Shown here one piece after another: positions 1 through 8,896 of a stretch of DNA of 64,000 bases. A program made the position numbers and the translations under genes. The notes beneath the pieces are model-generated. The model did not search any database and was not told the origin of the DNA. It saw only the letters and a program-made list of their open reading frames with translations. This DNA is from Kosakonia oryzendophytica (GTDB lineage: Bacteria > Pseudomonadota > Gammaproteobacteria > Enterobacterales > Enterobacteriaceae): assembly GCF_900094925.1 (NCBI RefSeq), contig NZ_FMAY01000002.1:567131-631130 (forward strand), read 5' to 3'. How positions within the stretch are numbered: position 1 is the stretch's first letter; each line of letters opens with the position of its first letter.

Positions 1-550
1 GGCCATCTTTTGCCCGCACGGTGGGCACGCCGACAATCTCAATGTCGTAGCCCATATCCGCCACCATTTTGCGAATAAGCTGTAACTGCTGGTAATCCTT
101 CTCGCCAAAACAGGCGATGTCCGGCTGCACCATGTTAAACAGCTTACTAACGATGGTGGATACACCCCGGAAATGACCCGGACGGCTTGCGCCTTCCAGC
201 ATGGTGGAGATGCCGGGTACGTCGACATAGGTCTGGGTATCGGTGCCTTGTGGGTAAATTTCCGCAGGGGCAGGGGCAAAGACGATATCCGCTTTGCGTT
301 TGTTCAGCTTTTCACAATCTTCCTGCAGGGTGCGCGGGTAACGCGCCAAATCATCCGGCCGATCAAACTGCATCGGGTTAACGAAAATGCTCACTACCAC
401 CACATCGGCGCGGGCTTTGGCTTCATCAACCAGTTTCATATGCCCATCATGCAGGTTGCCCATGGTGGGCACCAGCGCAATGCGTTTACCTTCCAGGCGT
501 AGTCGGCGGATATGCTGACGTAGCAGCGGGAGGGTTTCAATAATCAACAC
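1..550 (-). CDS. panC: Pantothenate synthetase, N-terminal part (cut by window edge)
   Basis: Joins pantoate and beta-alanine in an ATP-dependent reaction, the last step of pantothenate (vitamin B5) synthesis in the cytoplasm. The reading frame runs off the left edge after about 183 of the usual 283 or so residues. It begins VLIIETLP, and the nucleotide-binding [11 protein letters not shown] segment, of the HIGH type found in this family, is readable on the minus strand near 440-470. The start is GTG at 550, preceded by AAGGAG at suitable spacing. It lies 11 bases after the panB stop, so panB-panC form one operon. Only the end of the protein is missing, because of the window boundary; nothing suggests a broken gene. 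Confidence 0.95.
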   Translation of the reverse strand, partial: MLIIETLPLLRQHIRRLRLEGKRIALVPTMGNLHDGHMKLVDEAKARADVVVVSIFVNPMQFDRPDDLARYPRTLQEDCEKLNKRKADIVFAPAPAEIYPQGTDTQTYVDVPGISTMLEGASRPGHFRGVSTIVSKLFNMVQPDIACFGEKDYQQLQLIRKMVADMGYDIEIVGVPTVRAKDG

Positions 551-561
551 AACAGGACTCC

Positions 562-1353
562 TTAATGGAAACTGTGTTCTTCGCCCGGATAGACGCCGGA
601 CTCAACTTCAGCAACATACTGCCTAACGGCGGCGCGCATGTCGCCTGCTTCATTCAGGAAATTTTTAGCGAATTTAGGAATGTGGCCGCCGGTAATGCCG
701 AAGGCATCGTGCATGACCAGAATCTGACCATCAGTGACGTTGCCTGCACCAATACCAATCACCGGGATATGCAACGCATCGGTAATACGCTGCGCCAGCT
801 CAACCGGTACGCATTCCAGCACCAGCAACTGCGCGCCTGCGGCTTCCAGCGCCAGCGCATCATCAAACAGTCCCTGTGCGGCATCACCGCGCCCCTGGAC
901 TTTATAGCCGCCGAAAATATTCACCGATTGCGGGGTTAACCCCAGATGCCCGCACACCGGCACGGCACGTTCTGTGAGCATTTTGACGGTAGGCGCAAGC
1001 CAGGCGCCGCCTTCGATTTTGACCATATTGGCGCCGGCGCGCATCACCACAGCAGCGTTCTCAAACGCCTGCTCCGGCGTGGCATATGCCATAAATGGCA
1101 GATCGGCAAGCAGCAGGCAAGCCGGTGCGCCACGGCGTACGGCCTGCGTATGGTAGGCGATATCCGCCACTGTTACCGGCAGGGTGGAGTCATGACCTTG
1201 TACCGTCATCCCAAGCGAGTCGCCCACCAGCATCACGTTAATCCCCTCTTCGGCAAACAGTTTCGCGAAGCTATAGTCGTAAGCAGTGATGGTTGCGAAG
1301 CGTTTCTTTTCCTGCTTGCACTTGTGCAGCCAGGAGATGGTGGTCGGTTTCAT
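562..1353 (-). CDS. panB: Ketopantoate hydroxymethyltransferase
   Basis: Transfers a hydroxymethyl group from 5,10-methylene-tetrahydrofolate to alpha-ketoisovalerate to make ketopantoate, the committed step toward pantothenate and coenzyme A. The product is 263 residues, close to the 264 of E. coli PanB. The TIM-barrel signature regions are intact: [10 protein letters not shown] and [13 protein letters not shown] near the N-terminus, and [13 protein letters not shown] near residue 200. The start was placed at the ATG followed by KPTTISW, because a longer frame upstream adds 17 residues that the family lacks. First gene of the panBC operon. It directly neighbours folK, and its substrate depends on the folate pathway, although the gap between the two suggests separate transcription. 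Confidence 0.97.
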   Translation of the reverse strand: MKPTTISWLHKCKQEKKRFATITAYDYSFAKLFAEEGINVMLVGDSLGMTVQGHDSTLPVTVADIAYHTQAVRRGAPACLLLADLPFMAYATPEQAFENAAVVMRAGANMVKIEGGAWLAPTVKMLTERAVPVCGHLGLTPQSVNIFGGYKVQGRGDAAQGLFDDALALEAAGAQLLVLECVPVELAQRITDALHIPVIGIGAGNVTDGQILVMHDAFGITGGHIPKFAKNFLNEAGDMRAAVRQYVAEVESGVYPGEEHSFH

Positions 1354-1388
1354 AGCGTTTCCTGATAGTCCAAAACGAATCTTGGCGC

Positions 1389-1416
1389 ATTCTAACAGCA
1401 ACACTCAGGTGGGCAA
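1389..1416 (-). promoter_or_regulatory. Candidate sigma-70 promoter for panBC
   Basis: On the minus strand the box TTGCCC (1416-1411) is followed after 16 bases by TAGAAT (1394-1389), which fits a -35/-10 pair with 4 and 5 consensus matches. It lies about 36 bases ahead of the panB start. The 108-base gap between folK and panB holds nothing else that I recognise. The call rests on motif match and position only. Confidence 0.45.
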
Positions 1417-1461
1417 TGATTTTAGACAACCCGTGGGATGCGGGTGGGCAGAAAGGAAATA

Positions 1462-1941
1462 TTACCAGGCGTCAGGTTTCGGAGCGTTAAGTTGCGCCAG
1501 TACTGACCGCAGGGTGACGCCATCCGGGAATACGCACTCTGGCGCGATTTCAAACAGCGGCCACAGCATAAAGCCGCGGTTTTTCATGTCGTAATGAGGG
1601 ACAGTCAGACGGGGGGTATTCAGCGTTAATTCACCGAACAGCATAATGTCCAGGTCAAGCGTACGTGGTCCCCAGCGCTCTGCTTTGCGCACGCGGCCCT
1701 GCTGCAACTCAATACGCTGGGTATGATCGAGCAGCGCTTCGGGCATGAGTTCGGTTTCCAGCGCCACGGCGGCGTTGAGATAGTCCGGCTGATCCTGCGG
1801 GCCGAGTGGGGGAGTGCGGTAGAGTGAGGAGACCGCCACTATCCGGCTTTGCGGGATCTCCCCAATGGCCGTTATGGCGGCATTAACCTGGTCGAGCGGT
1901 GATGCCAGATTGCTCCCCAGCGCAATATACGCGACTGTCAC
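1462..1941 (-). CDS. folK: 6-hydroxymethyl-7,8-dihydropterin pyrophosphokinase (HPPK)
   Basis: Transfers pyrophosphate from ATP to 6-hydroxymethyl-dihydropterin, the step before dihydropteroate synthase in folate synthesis. The 159-residue length is that of the E. coli enzyme. The family signature [14 protein letters not shown] is present around residues 89-102, with the two metal-binding aspartates of DLD, and the N-terminal YIALGSNL loop is intact. The start is GTG at 1941-1939, which overlaps the pcnB stop as GTGA, so translation of the two genes is probably coupled. In E. coli K-12 a fimbrial cluster separates folK from panB; here they are adjacent. Confidence 0.97.
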   Translation of the reverse strand: MTVAYIALGSNLASPLDQVNAAITAIGEIPQSRIVAVSSLYRTPPLGPQDQPDYLNAAVALETELMPEALLDHTQRIELQQGRVRKAERWGPRTLDLDIMLFGELTLNTPRLTVPHYDMKNRGFMLWPLFEIAPECVFPDGVTLRSVLAQLNAPKPDAW

Positions 1942-3335
1942 GCACTGCCCTCACGACGCGGCGCGCGTTTGCGTGGGCGACGATGACGACGGCGTTCAGC
2001 CGGTTCATCACCCAGATTATCCAGCATATCTTTTTGTGCGGGCGGCGCAGAAACCTGGAATTCACCCCACCATTTGACCAGTCGTTGCAGCTCACCGTTG
2101 TTTTCGGCATCGGCGCGCAGCGCCATCAGGTCATAGGCAGCGCGGAATTTGGGATGTTCCATCAGTTTCCAGGCGCGTTTCCCCTGACGACGGGACATAC
2201 GCAACTGCAACTGCCAGATATCGCGAATCAGCGTAGTGATGCGCTTCGGAATAGCCAACGAACGACAGGCTTCGTCCAGCACATCATTCATCGCCAGCGC
2301 AAAAGCGTCGTAATAGGCTAGCCCGCCTTCTTGTGCGATGCGCTGGGCATTCTCCAGTAACGGATACCAGAACATGGCAGCAAACAGAAACGCCGGGTTA
2401 ACGCGCATATCATTGCGGATGCGGTTATCCGTGTTCTTCAGCACCTGTTCGATAATATGCTCCATCGGGCTATCGCCGTTTTCGGTGAAATAGCGCGTGA
2501 TGGTCGGGAACAGCGGCTGGAACAGACCGTATTCGCGCAGCAACCGGCAGGTTTCGTAGCCGTAGCCTGCCTGCAATAGTTTGAGTGACTCCTCAAACAG
2601 GCGCGCTGGCGGTACATCGTTGATCAGGGTAGCGAGACGCGGAATGGGTTCGGCGGTTTCTTCGCTGATACGCATGTTCAGCTTGGCGGCGAAACGTACA
2701 GCGCGCAGCATGCGTACCGGATCTTCGCGGTAACGCGTCTCCGGGTTGCCAATCAGTCGGATCACGCCGTCTTCCAGGTCGCGCATACCGCCCACATAAT
2801 CGCGAACGGTAAAATCGGCTACGCTGTAATAGAGGCTGTTAATGGTGAAGTCACGGCGCTGGGCATCTTCTTCAATGGAACCGAAGATATTGTCGCGCAG
2901 CAGCATACCGTTTTGCCCACGCTGAGAGGTGGTGCGATCGGTTTGTTGATCGTCATGGTGCCCGCGAAAGGTGGCGACTTCGATGATTTCCGGCCCGAAC
3001 ATCACATGTGCGAGACGGAAACGGCGACCAACCAGGCGGCAGTTGCGGAACAGTTTACGTACCTGGTCCGGGGTGGCACTGGTGGTGACGTCAAAATCTT
3101 TTGGTTTTTTGCCCAGCAATAAGTCGCGCACGCCGCCGCCTACCAGGTAAGCGTCGTAGCCCGCTTTATTCAGACGATAGAGCACCTTGAGCGCGTTTTC
3201 ACTGATATCTTTGCGGGAAATAGCGTGCTGCTCACGCGGAATAACCGTCATCTGTGGTTGGGCCATAGCCTCAACGACCATGCTCTCTTCGCGGCTCAGC
3301 ACCTTGCGGCAAAAATTAGCGACTCGGGTAAAAAT
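1938..3335 (-). CDS. pcnB: Poly(A) polymerase I, starting on an AUU codon
   Basis: Adds poly(A) tails to RNA 3' ends, which marks them for decay, and affects ColE1-type plasmid copy number through RNA I. The nucleotidyltransferase motif [10 protein letters not shown] with KDFDV (the catalytic DxD) lies near residues 65-85. The tail is strongly basic and arginine-rich. The first ATG or GTG would give a protein lacking its N-terminus. Reading upstream in frame gives [18 protein letters not shown], which matches the E. coli N-terminus residue for residue when translation starts at ATT (3335-3333). A GAGG motif lies just upstream. E. coli pcnB is known to start on AUU, which keeps expression low. 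With this start the protein is 465 residues, the E. coli length. The stop overlaps the folK start. Confidence 0.93.
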   Translation of the reverse strand: MFTRVANFCRKVLSREESMVVEAMAQPQMTVIPREQHAISRKDISENALKVLYRLNKAGYDAYLVGGGVRDLLLGKKPKDFDVTTSATPDQVRKLFRNCRLVGRRFRLAHVMFGPEIIEVATFRGHHDDQQTDRTTSQRGQNGMLLRDNIFGSIEEDAQRRDFTINSLYYSVADFTVRDYVGGMRDLEDGVIRLIGNPETRYREDPVRMLRAVRFAAKLNMRISEETAEPIPRLATLINDVPPARLFEESLKLLQAGYGYETCRLLREYGLFQPLFPTITRYFTENGDSPMEHIIEQVLKNTDNRIRNDMRVNPAFLFAAMFWYPLLENAQRIAQEGGLAYYDAFALAMNDVLDEACRSLAIPKRITTLIRDIWQLQLRMSRRQGKRAWKLMEHPKFRAAYDLMALRADAENNGELQRLVKWWGEFQVSAPPAQKDMLDNLGDEPAERRRHRRPRKRAPRREGSA

Positions 3336-3391
3336 AGTACACCTCGGTAAGTGTCAAACGTCAGGACAAAAAAATAGCGGCTAATCATAGC

Positions 3392-4294
3392 TCAGCGCGA
3401 GGCATTTGAGAATGCTGTATTCGCACACGCTGCTCCCGGAACGCGGGAAAGCGCCCAGTTCGCCACTGCCCTTTTCAGCAATGCCTCAATGCTGAGATCC
3501 TGCCATTCTTGTGTTACATCCTGGTTCAGGAATTGTAAAGCCATGATTATTATGGGGCGCGGATCGCCGCCAGGCAAGGCAGGCGCATGGTTCTGCTTGG
3601 AGAGCTTATTTCCCTGCTCATTCAGCGCCAGCGGCAAATGAATGTACTCTGGTGTCGGCCAGCCGAAGTGTTGATAGAGAGAGATTTGTCGCACTGTGGG
3701 TTCGATCAAATCCGCACCTCGCACAATCTCGGTAACCCCCTGAAAATGGTCATCCACCACCACCGCCAGGTTGTAAGCAAACAGCCCATCACGACGATGA
3801 ATAATAAAATCTTCCCGCGCCAGTTTTTCATCGGCAATGATATGACCGCGCAGTTTGTCATCAAAGGCCAGCACCGGATGCTGTTGCATCAGGCGTACAG
3901 CCGCGTTTTCCGGGCCGTTATGGCGGGTACGGCAATAGCCATCATAAGTGCCGCCTACACTTTGAATCCGCGCGCGCGAGCAGGTGCAGTAATAGCTTAA
4001 TCCTTCACGTTGCAACGTGGCGAGCGCATCGCGGTAAGCTTCATGACGTTGTGATTGCCAGAGCACATCGCCGTCCCACTGCAGGCCATAATGTTCAAGC
4101 TGACGCAGGATGGTGTTTGCCGCACCGGGAATTTCACGGGGAGGGTCAATATCTTCGATGCGTACAAGCCAAAGGCCTTGGCTGGCACGGGCTTGCAGGT
4201 AGCTGCCAAGCGCAGCAATCAGCGAACCAAAATGCAGTTCACCAGAGGGAGATGGCGCAAAGCGCCCAATATAGTGTGATTCAGGTTCAGGCAT
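3392..4294 (-). CDS. gluQ: Glutamyl-Q tRNA(Asp) synthetase
   Basis: A paralogue of the glutamyl-tRNA synthetase catalytic domain. It attaches glutamate to the queuosine base at position 34 of tRNA-Asp rather than to a tRNA 3' end. The class I motif is seen as HFGSL in [14 protein letters not shown], and the KMSKS equivalent is KLSKQN near residue 240. Zinc-ligand cysteines appear in [11 protein letters not shown] and GYCR. There is no anticodon-binding domain, as expected for about 300 residues. I chose the ATG at 4294 ([12 protein letters not shown]). A TTG twelve bases upstream is in frame and falls in the terminator hairpin, so the start is uncertain. The gene lies downstream of dksA, separated by that terminator. 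Confidence 0.93.
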   Translation of the reverse strand: MPEPESHYIGRFAPSPSGELHFGSLIAALGSYLQARASQGLWLVRIEDIDPPREIPGAANTILRQLEHYGLQWDGDVLWQSQRHEAYRDALATLQREGLSYYCTCSRARIQSVGGTYDGYCRTRHNGPENAAVRLMQQHPVLAFDDKLRGHIIADEKLAREDFIIHRRDGLFAYNLAVVVDDHFQGVTEIVRGADLIEPTVRQISLYQHFGWPTPEYIHLPLALNEQGNKLSKQNHAPALPGGDPRPIIIMALQFLNQDVTQEWQDLSIEALLKRAVANWALSRVPGAACANTAFSNASR

Positions 4295-4303
4295 ATCAAC
4301 AGG

Positions 4304-4335
4304 CAAAAAAATATAGGGCGGGAATAAATCCCGCC
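4304..4335 (-). terminator. Rho-independent terminator between dksA and gluQ
   Basis: On the minus strand a 7-bp GC-rich stem (GGCGGGA with TCCCGCC, 4335-4317) and a 5-base loop are followed by CTATA and a run of seven T residues. It ends about 10 bases ahead of the gluQ ATG. In Shigella a terminator at this position is reported to limit read-through from dksA into gluQ, which matches this arrangement. Confidence 0.85.
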
Positions 4336-4386
4336 GTATAAGGCGCAGCCACAGTGTTGTGGTGTGCCGTCAGTGATAACGGGTGA

Positions 4387-4842
4387 TTAACCCGCCATCT
4401 GTTTTTCGCGGATTTCCGCCAGCGTTTTGCAGTCGATACACAGATCGGCGGTCGGACGCGCTTCCAGGCGGCGGATGCCAATTTCCACACCGCAGGATTC
4501 ACAGAATCCGAAATCTTCGTCTTCCACTTTTTTCAGCGTCTTCTCGATCTTTTTAATCAGCTTGCGCTCGCGATCACGGTTACGCAGTTCGAGGCTGAAC
4601 TCTTCTTCCTGTGCGGCACGATCAACCGGATCAGGGAAGTTTGCAGCTTCGTCTTGCATATGTGTGACGGTGCGATCGACTTCATCCCTAAGTTGATTAC
4701 GCCATGCTTCAAGAATGCGCTTGAAGTGAGCCAGCTGGGCTTCGTTCATATACTCTTCGCCCGGTTTCTCTTGATACGGCTCCACCCCAGCGATGGCGAG
4801 AATACTCAGGGACGATGTTTTACGGTTTTGCCCTTCTTGCAT
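4387..4842 (-). CDS. dksA: RNA polymerase-binding transcription factor DksA
   Basis: Binds the RNA polymerase secondary channel and acts with ppGpp to adjust rRNA, ribosomal-protein and amino-acid promoters. The 151-residue length is exact for the family. The coiled-coil tip holds the DPVDRAA motif (acidic residues near 74 and 77), and a four-cysteine zinc site follows (CESC and CIDC, near 114-138). The sequence is nearly identical to E. coli; one visible change is GFCESC in place of GYCESC. The start ATG at 4842 follows AAGGAG. Gene order sfsA-dksA-gluQ is kept, all on the minus strand. Confidence 0.98.
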   Translation of the reverse strand: MQEGQNRKTSSLSILAIAGVEPYQEKPGEEYMNEAQLAHFKRILEAWRNQLRDEVDRTVTHMQDEAANFPDPVDRAAQEEEFSLELRNRDRERKLIKKIEKTLKKVEDEDFGFCESCGVEIGIRRLEARPTADLCIDCKTLAEIREKQMAG

Positions 4843-5015
4843 GTTGCTTCTCCTTAACACGCACTATCGATCCCCGGTTGGGGGAAAAATCAGGCCGCTA
4901 TAAATAACAGATGCTTTTCCGGATGGCAAATATCTAAACGTAACACTTGACAACCCTGTGAAGAAAAGCGTATTTGCGCACGCGACCAGAACACTTATTA
5001 GTCAAACGTCTGCCT

Positions 5016-5723
5016 TTAATAAACGGTGAAAGGCACCGGCAAACTCAGAGTGATGTTATCGGCAGAAAGTTCCGCTTTATAAGCGAGAATTTCCACCCCC
5101 TGACGTTGTGCGTCATTCAACAAACGTGCGTATTCCTCATCAATATGGCGCGCTGGAGAAAAATGTTCAACGGCTGAGTGCAAGACGGCAAACAGGATTA
5201 CAGCGCGATCACCATTAGCCGCCACGCTCATTAATTCCCGCAGATGCTTCTGACCCCGGAGAGTGACCGCATCCGGGAAAAAGCCTGACTGCTGCTCGGC
5301 GAGCGTGACCGATTTCACTTCAATATAGCAGTTGCGGCGATCATCCGCCTGTAGCAGAAAATCAATTCTGCTACGTTCCGCACCATATTTTACTTCGCTT
5401 TTCAGCGCGCTATAGCCGGTCAGTTCTGGCAGGCTTCCGGCGAGGATCGCCTCTTTGGTCAGCGTATTTGCGCGCAGCGTGTTGACGCAAATAAATGCCC
5501 CTTGCCGGGTTTGCGTTAATTCCCAGGTGTGCGCATATTTGCGTTTAGGATTTTCTGATGTGGAATACCACACCGTGTCGCCAGGTGTGGCGCAGCCGGT
5601 CATTGCGCCGGTATTGGGGCAATGCAGCGTCAGCGTTTCGCCCTCTGGCGTAATGACATCGGCAAGAAATCGTTTATAGCGCTGAATCAGCGTGGCGGGT
5701 TTTAGCGGCGGGGAAAACTGCAT
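5016..5723 (-). CDS. sfsA: SfsA family protein (sugar fermentation stimulation protein homologue)
   Basis: The protein is 235 residues, against 234 in E. coli. SfsA was described as a DNA-binding protein that raises maltose gene expression when overproduced. The fold, an OB-like N-terminal part followed by a nuclease-like domain, suggests nucleic-acid binding, but its real job is not established. The family signature [10 protein letters not shown] lies around residues 35-44, and ERSRIDFLL with YIEVKSVTL (a PD-(D/E)XK-like core) lies near 115-140. The start ATG follows AAGGAT. It lies 15 bases after thpR and upstream of dksA on the same strand. Confidence 0.93.
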   Translation of the reverse strand: MQFSPPLKPATLIQRYKRFLADVITPEGETLTLHCPNTGAMTGCATPGDTVWYSTSENPKRKYAHTWELTQTRQGAFICVNTLRANTLTKEAILAGSLPELTGYSALKSEVKYGAERSRIDFLLQADDRRNCYIEVKSVTLAEQQSGFFPDAVTLRGQKHLRELMSVAANGDRAVILFAVLHSAVEHFSPARHIDEEYARLLNDAQRQGVEILAYKAELSADNITLSLPVPFTVY

Positions 5724-5738
5724 AGGCGATCCTTATTG

Positions 5739-6269
5739 TTATGGTTTTAATGGCCAGCGGTTGAGCGCCGTATAACGGGTGCGTCCGTTGATAAACTGCG
5801 ATTCATACAGCGCAAACGCCCCAACCGGAAAGGTCCAGCGAAAACCCGGCGGCGGAATAGCCACCGCCTGAGCGGCGTCGCGCAATAGCGTGATATGCGG
5901 GTGGAAAGGCTGCGGACTTTGGTAACAACCGCTGCGGGAAGCCTGCGCGCGAAGCATATTCGCCAGCTGTAGCAACCCGCGCGGCGGCTGACGCGCACCA
6001 AGCCAGACCACGCGCGATCGCAGCCACTGCCCTGCATCATCCAGTGTCAGCGTAAAACCAGGCTGCTGTATCCGTCCGGCAAGCGTTTCCAGCGCCCGCT
6101 GTTTCTCCGCGCTGATATCACCGAGAAATGCCAGTGTCAGATGGAGGTTGGCAGCGGCGATGGCGCGCCCGGCGTCGGCCGGAAAGTGCTGCGCGCGCCA
6201 GTGCACCACCTCTGTCTGTATCCCGGCGGGTAACTCAATGGCAAAAAACAGCCTTTTGGATTCGGACAT
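5739..6269 (-). CDS. thpR: RNA 2',3'-cyclic phosphodiesterase
   Basis: A 2H phosphoesterase, earlier called LigT or 2'-5' RNA ligase. It opens 2',3'-cyclic phosphates and can reversibly join tRNA halves in vitro. The two HxT motifs that define the superfamily are present: HLTL at residues 43-46 and HITL at 125-128. The 176-residue length is normal. The start ATG at 6269 follows GGGGAG. It sits 15 bases upstream of sfsA and is divergent from hrpB, with an 82-base gap that must hold both promoters. Confidence 0.93.
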   Translation of the reverse strand: MSESKRLFFAIELPAGIQTEVVHWRAQHFPADAGRAIAAANLHLTLAFLGDISAEKQRALETLAGRIQQPGFTLTLDDAGQWLRSRVVWLGARQPPRGLLQLANMLRAQASRSGCYQSPQPFHPHITLLRDAAQAVAIPPPGFRWTFPVGAFALYESQFINGRTRYTALNRWPLKP

Positions 6270-6351
6270 GCGCTCCCCGGTAATGGCTCGGTAATGATTT
6301 GCGGCGATGGTATACTACTGCGCTGTTCTATGTTAACCCTCAGGAGCTTTT

Positions 6352-8781
6352 GTGTCCTTATTGCCGGTCGCCGCTGTTCTTCCCGATATCCTTTCTGCGT
6401 TGCAACGCGCGCCCCAGGTGCTATTGAGCGCGCCGACCGGGGCAGGGAAATCCACATGGCTGCCACTGCAATTGCTGCAACAGGGCGCTATTGAGGGGCG
6501 TATTTTACTGCTGGAGCCGCGTCGCCTCGCAGCCCGCAATGTTGCGCAGCGGCTGGCGGAACTTCTTAATGAGAAACCCGGAGAAACGGTTGGCTATCGC
6601 ATGCGGGCGGAAAGTTGCGTGGGGCCAAACACGCGGCTGGAAGTGGTCACCGAAGGGATCCTGACGCGCCTGATCCAGCACGATCCGGAGCTGAGCGGCG
6701 TGGGGCTGGTGATACTGGATGAATTCCACGAACGCAGTTTACAGGCCGATCTGGCTCTGGCGCTGCTGCTGGATGTTCAGCAGGGGTTGCGTGATGATCT
6801 CAAATTGCTGGTGATGTCCGCGACGCTGGATAACGCGCGCTTGCAGGCGTTGTTGCCGGATGCGCCGGTCGTCGTTTCGCAGGGGCGCGCCTGGCCGGTT
6901 GAACAGCGCTTCCAGGCACTGCCGGCGCATCAGCGTTTTGACGAAGCGGTGGCGCAAGCGGCCGCAGAGTTGTTGCGCAGTGAGCCAGGTTCACTGCTGC
7001 TGTTTTTACCGGGTGTAGGTGAGATCCTGCGCGTTCAGGAGCAGCTCGCTTCCCGCGTGGGCAATGATGTTGTGCTCTGCCCGCTGTATGGTGCGCTGCC
7101 GTTAAGCGAACAGCGTAAAGCGATTTTGCCGCCCCCGAGCGGGCAACGAAAAGTGGTGCTGGCGACTAATATTGCCGAAACCAGTTTGACCATTGAAGGC
7201 ATACGGCTGGTGGTGGATAGCGCACAGGAACGCGTTGCCCGTTTTGACCCTCGTACTGGTTTAACCCGGCTGATCACGCAGCGTATCAGCGTCGCCTCAA
7301 TGACGCAGCGTGCCGGGCGTGCAGGCCGTCTTGAGCCCGGGATTTGTTTGCATTTACTGGGCAAAGATCAGGCGGAACGCGCCGCGGCGCAAAGCAGCCC
7401 GGAAATACTCAACAGCGATTTATCCGGCCTGTTGATGGAATTATTACTGTGGGGATGCCAGGATCCCGCCCGGCTTAACTGGCTGGATATGCCGCCTGAG
7501 GTAAACCTCGCAGCGGCACGCAATCTCCTGAAACAGTTGCAAGCGCTGGATGAAGGGCGCTTAACAGCGTCAGGCCGGAAGATGGCGGCGCTCGGTAGCG
7601 ATCCGCGTCTGGCAGCGATGCTGGCCTCGGCGAAAGGTGATGATGAGATAGCTACTGCGGCGAAACTGGCGGCCATTCTTGAAGAGCCGCCGCGCGCAGG
7701 AAATAGCGATCTCAGCACGGCGTTCGCGCGTCAACAGGCGAACTGGCAGCAGCGCGCACGCCAGCTTGCCCGGCGGTTGAAAAGCCAGGCCGGTGAACCG
7801 GACAGCGATGCGCTGGCACCGCTGCTGGCCAGCGCCTTTGCCGATCGTATTGCGCGCAGGCGAGGTCAGCAGGGGCGTTATCAACTGGCGAACGGTATGG
7901 GGGCCACGCTGGACGCTGACGATGCGCTGGGCCGCCATGAGTGGCTGATTGCTCCGCTGCTATTGCAAGGGAGTCAGTCGCCGGATGCCCGTATTCTGCT
8001 GGCGCTGCCGCTGGATATCGACGCGCTGATTGCCCGTTGCCCGCACTTATTGCAGCAGTCAGACACCGTTGAATGGGATGACGCACAAGGCACGTTGAAA
8101 GCGTTCCGCCGGAGCCAGATAGGACAACTGACGGTAAAAGTGCAGCCGCTGGCAAAGCCGTCGGAAGAAGAATTGCATCTGGCGATGCTCAATGGCATCC
8201 GTGATAAAGGGCTGCGGGTGCTGAACTGGACGCCGGAAGCTGAACAGTTGCGTTTGCGATTACACTGTGCGGCGAAGTGGCTGCCGGAGCAGACATGGCC
8301 CGCCGTGGATGACGCTTCGTTACTGGATTCATTGGAGCAGTGGTTGCTCCCGCACATGGGGGGGATCCGTTCGTTGCGCGATCTGAACGCACTGGATGTT
8401 ACGCAGGCGTTACAAACCCTGTTGCCGTGGTCATTACGTCAACGGCTGGATAGTGAGCTGCCTGGGCATTACACTGTGCCGACCGGAAGCCGGATAGCCA
8501 TTCGCTATCATGAGGATAATCCGCCGGTACTGGCAGTTCGCATTCAGGAAATGTTTGGTGAAGCCACCACGCCCACCATTGCGCAGGGGCGCGTGGCGCT
8601 GGTGCTGGAGCTGCTTTCTCCTGCGCAGCGACCGCTGCAAATTACCCGTGATTTAGCGGCGTTTTGGGCCGGTTCCTGGCGCGATGTGCAAAAAGAGATG
8701 AAGGGGCGCTACCCGAAACATGTCTGGCCGGACGATCCGGCGAATACTGCCCCCACGCGGCGGACGAAAAAATACTCCTGA
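6352..8781 (+). CDS. hrpB: ATP-dependent RNA helicase HrpB (DEAH-box family)
   Basis: A DEAH-type RNA helicase of 809 residues, the E. coli length. Walker A GAGKST lies at residues 30-35, the DEFH variant of the DEAH box at 123-126, SAT follows near 155, and QRAGRAGR (motif VI) near 325. The C-terminal HrpB-specific domain ends in basic PTRRTKKYS. Its cellular role is poorly defined; loss gives mild or no phenotype in E. coli. The start is GTG at 6352 behind CAGGAG. The gene runs in the same direction as mrcB, 115 bases upstream of it. Confidence 0.95.
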   Translation: MSLLPVAAVLPDILSALQRAPQVLLSAPTGAGKSTWLPLQLLQQGAIEGRILLLEPRRLAARNVAQRLAELLNEKPGETVGYRMRAESCVGPNTRLEVVTEGILTRLIQHDPELSGVGLVILDEFHERSLQADLALALLLDVQQGLRDDLKLLVMSATLDNARLQALLPDAPVVVSQGRAWPVEQRFQALPAHQRFDEAVAQAAAELLRSEPGSLLLFLPGVGEILRVQEQLASRVGNDVVLCPLYGALPLSEQRKAILPPPSGQRKVVLATNIAETSLTIEGIRLVVDSAQERVARFDPRTGLTRLITQRISVASMTQRAGRAGRLEPGICLHLLGKDQAERAAAQSSPEILNSDLSGLLMELLLWGCQDPARLNWLDMPPEVNLAAARNLLKQLQALDEGRLTASGRKMAALGSDPRLAAMLASAKGDDEIATAAKLAAILEEPPRAGNSDLSTAFARQQANWQQRARQLARRLKSQAGEPDSDALAPLLASAFADRIARRRGQQGRYQLANGMGATLDADDALGRHEWLIAPLLLQGSQSPDARILLALPLDIDALIARCPHLLQQSDTVEWDDAQGTLKAFRRSQIGQLTVKVQPLAKPSEEELHLAMLNGIRDKGLRVLNWTPEAEQLRLRLHCAAKWLPEQTWPAVDDASLLDSLEQWLLPHMGGIRSLRDLNALDVTQALQTLLPWSLRQRLDSELPGHYTVPTGSRIAIRYHEDNPPVLAVRIQEMFGEATTPTIAQGRVALVLELLSPAQRPLQITRDLAAFWAGSWRDVQKEMKGRYPKHVWPDDPANTAPTRRTKKYS

Positions 8782-8896
8782 GCCGGTCAGTGTTTGCCGT
8801 CCGGCGCGGGTGAAAATTGAGAGATTTCTTCTTCTGCCTCTGTGCAGAAGAGTTGAGAATCAGGCCCTTGCGCCTGAAAGTTGCGGAGAGTAAAGC

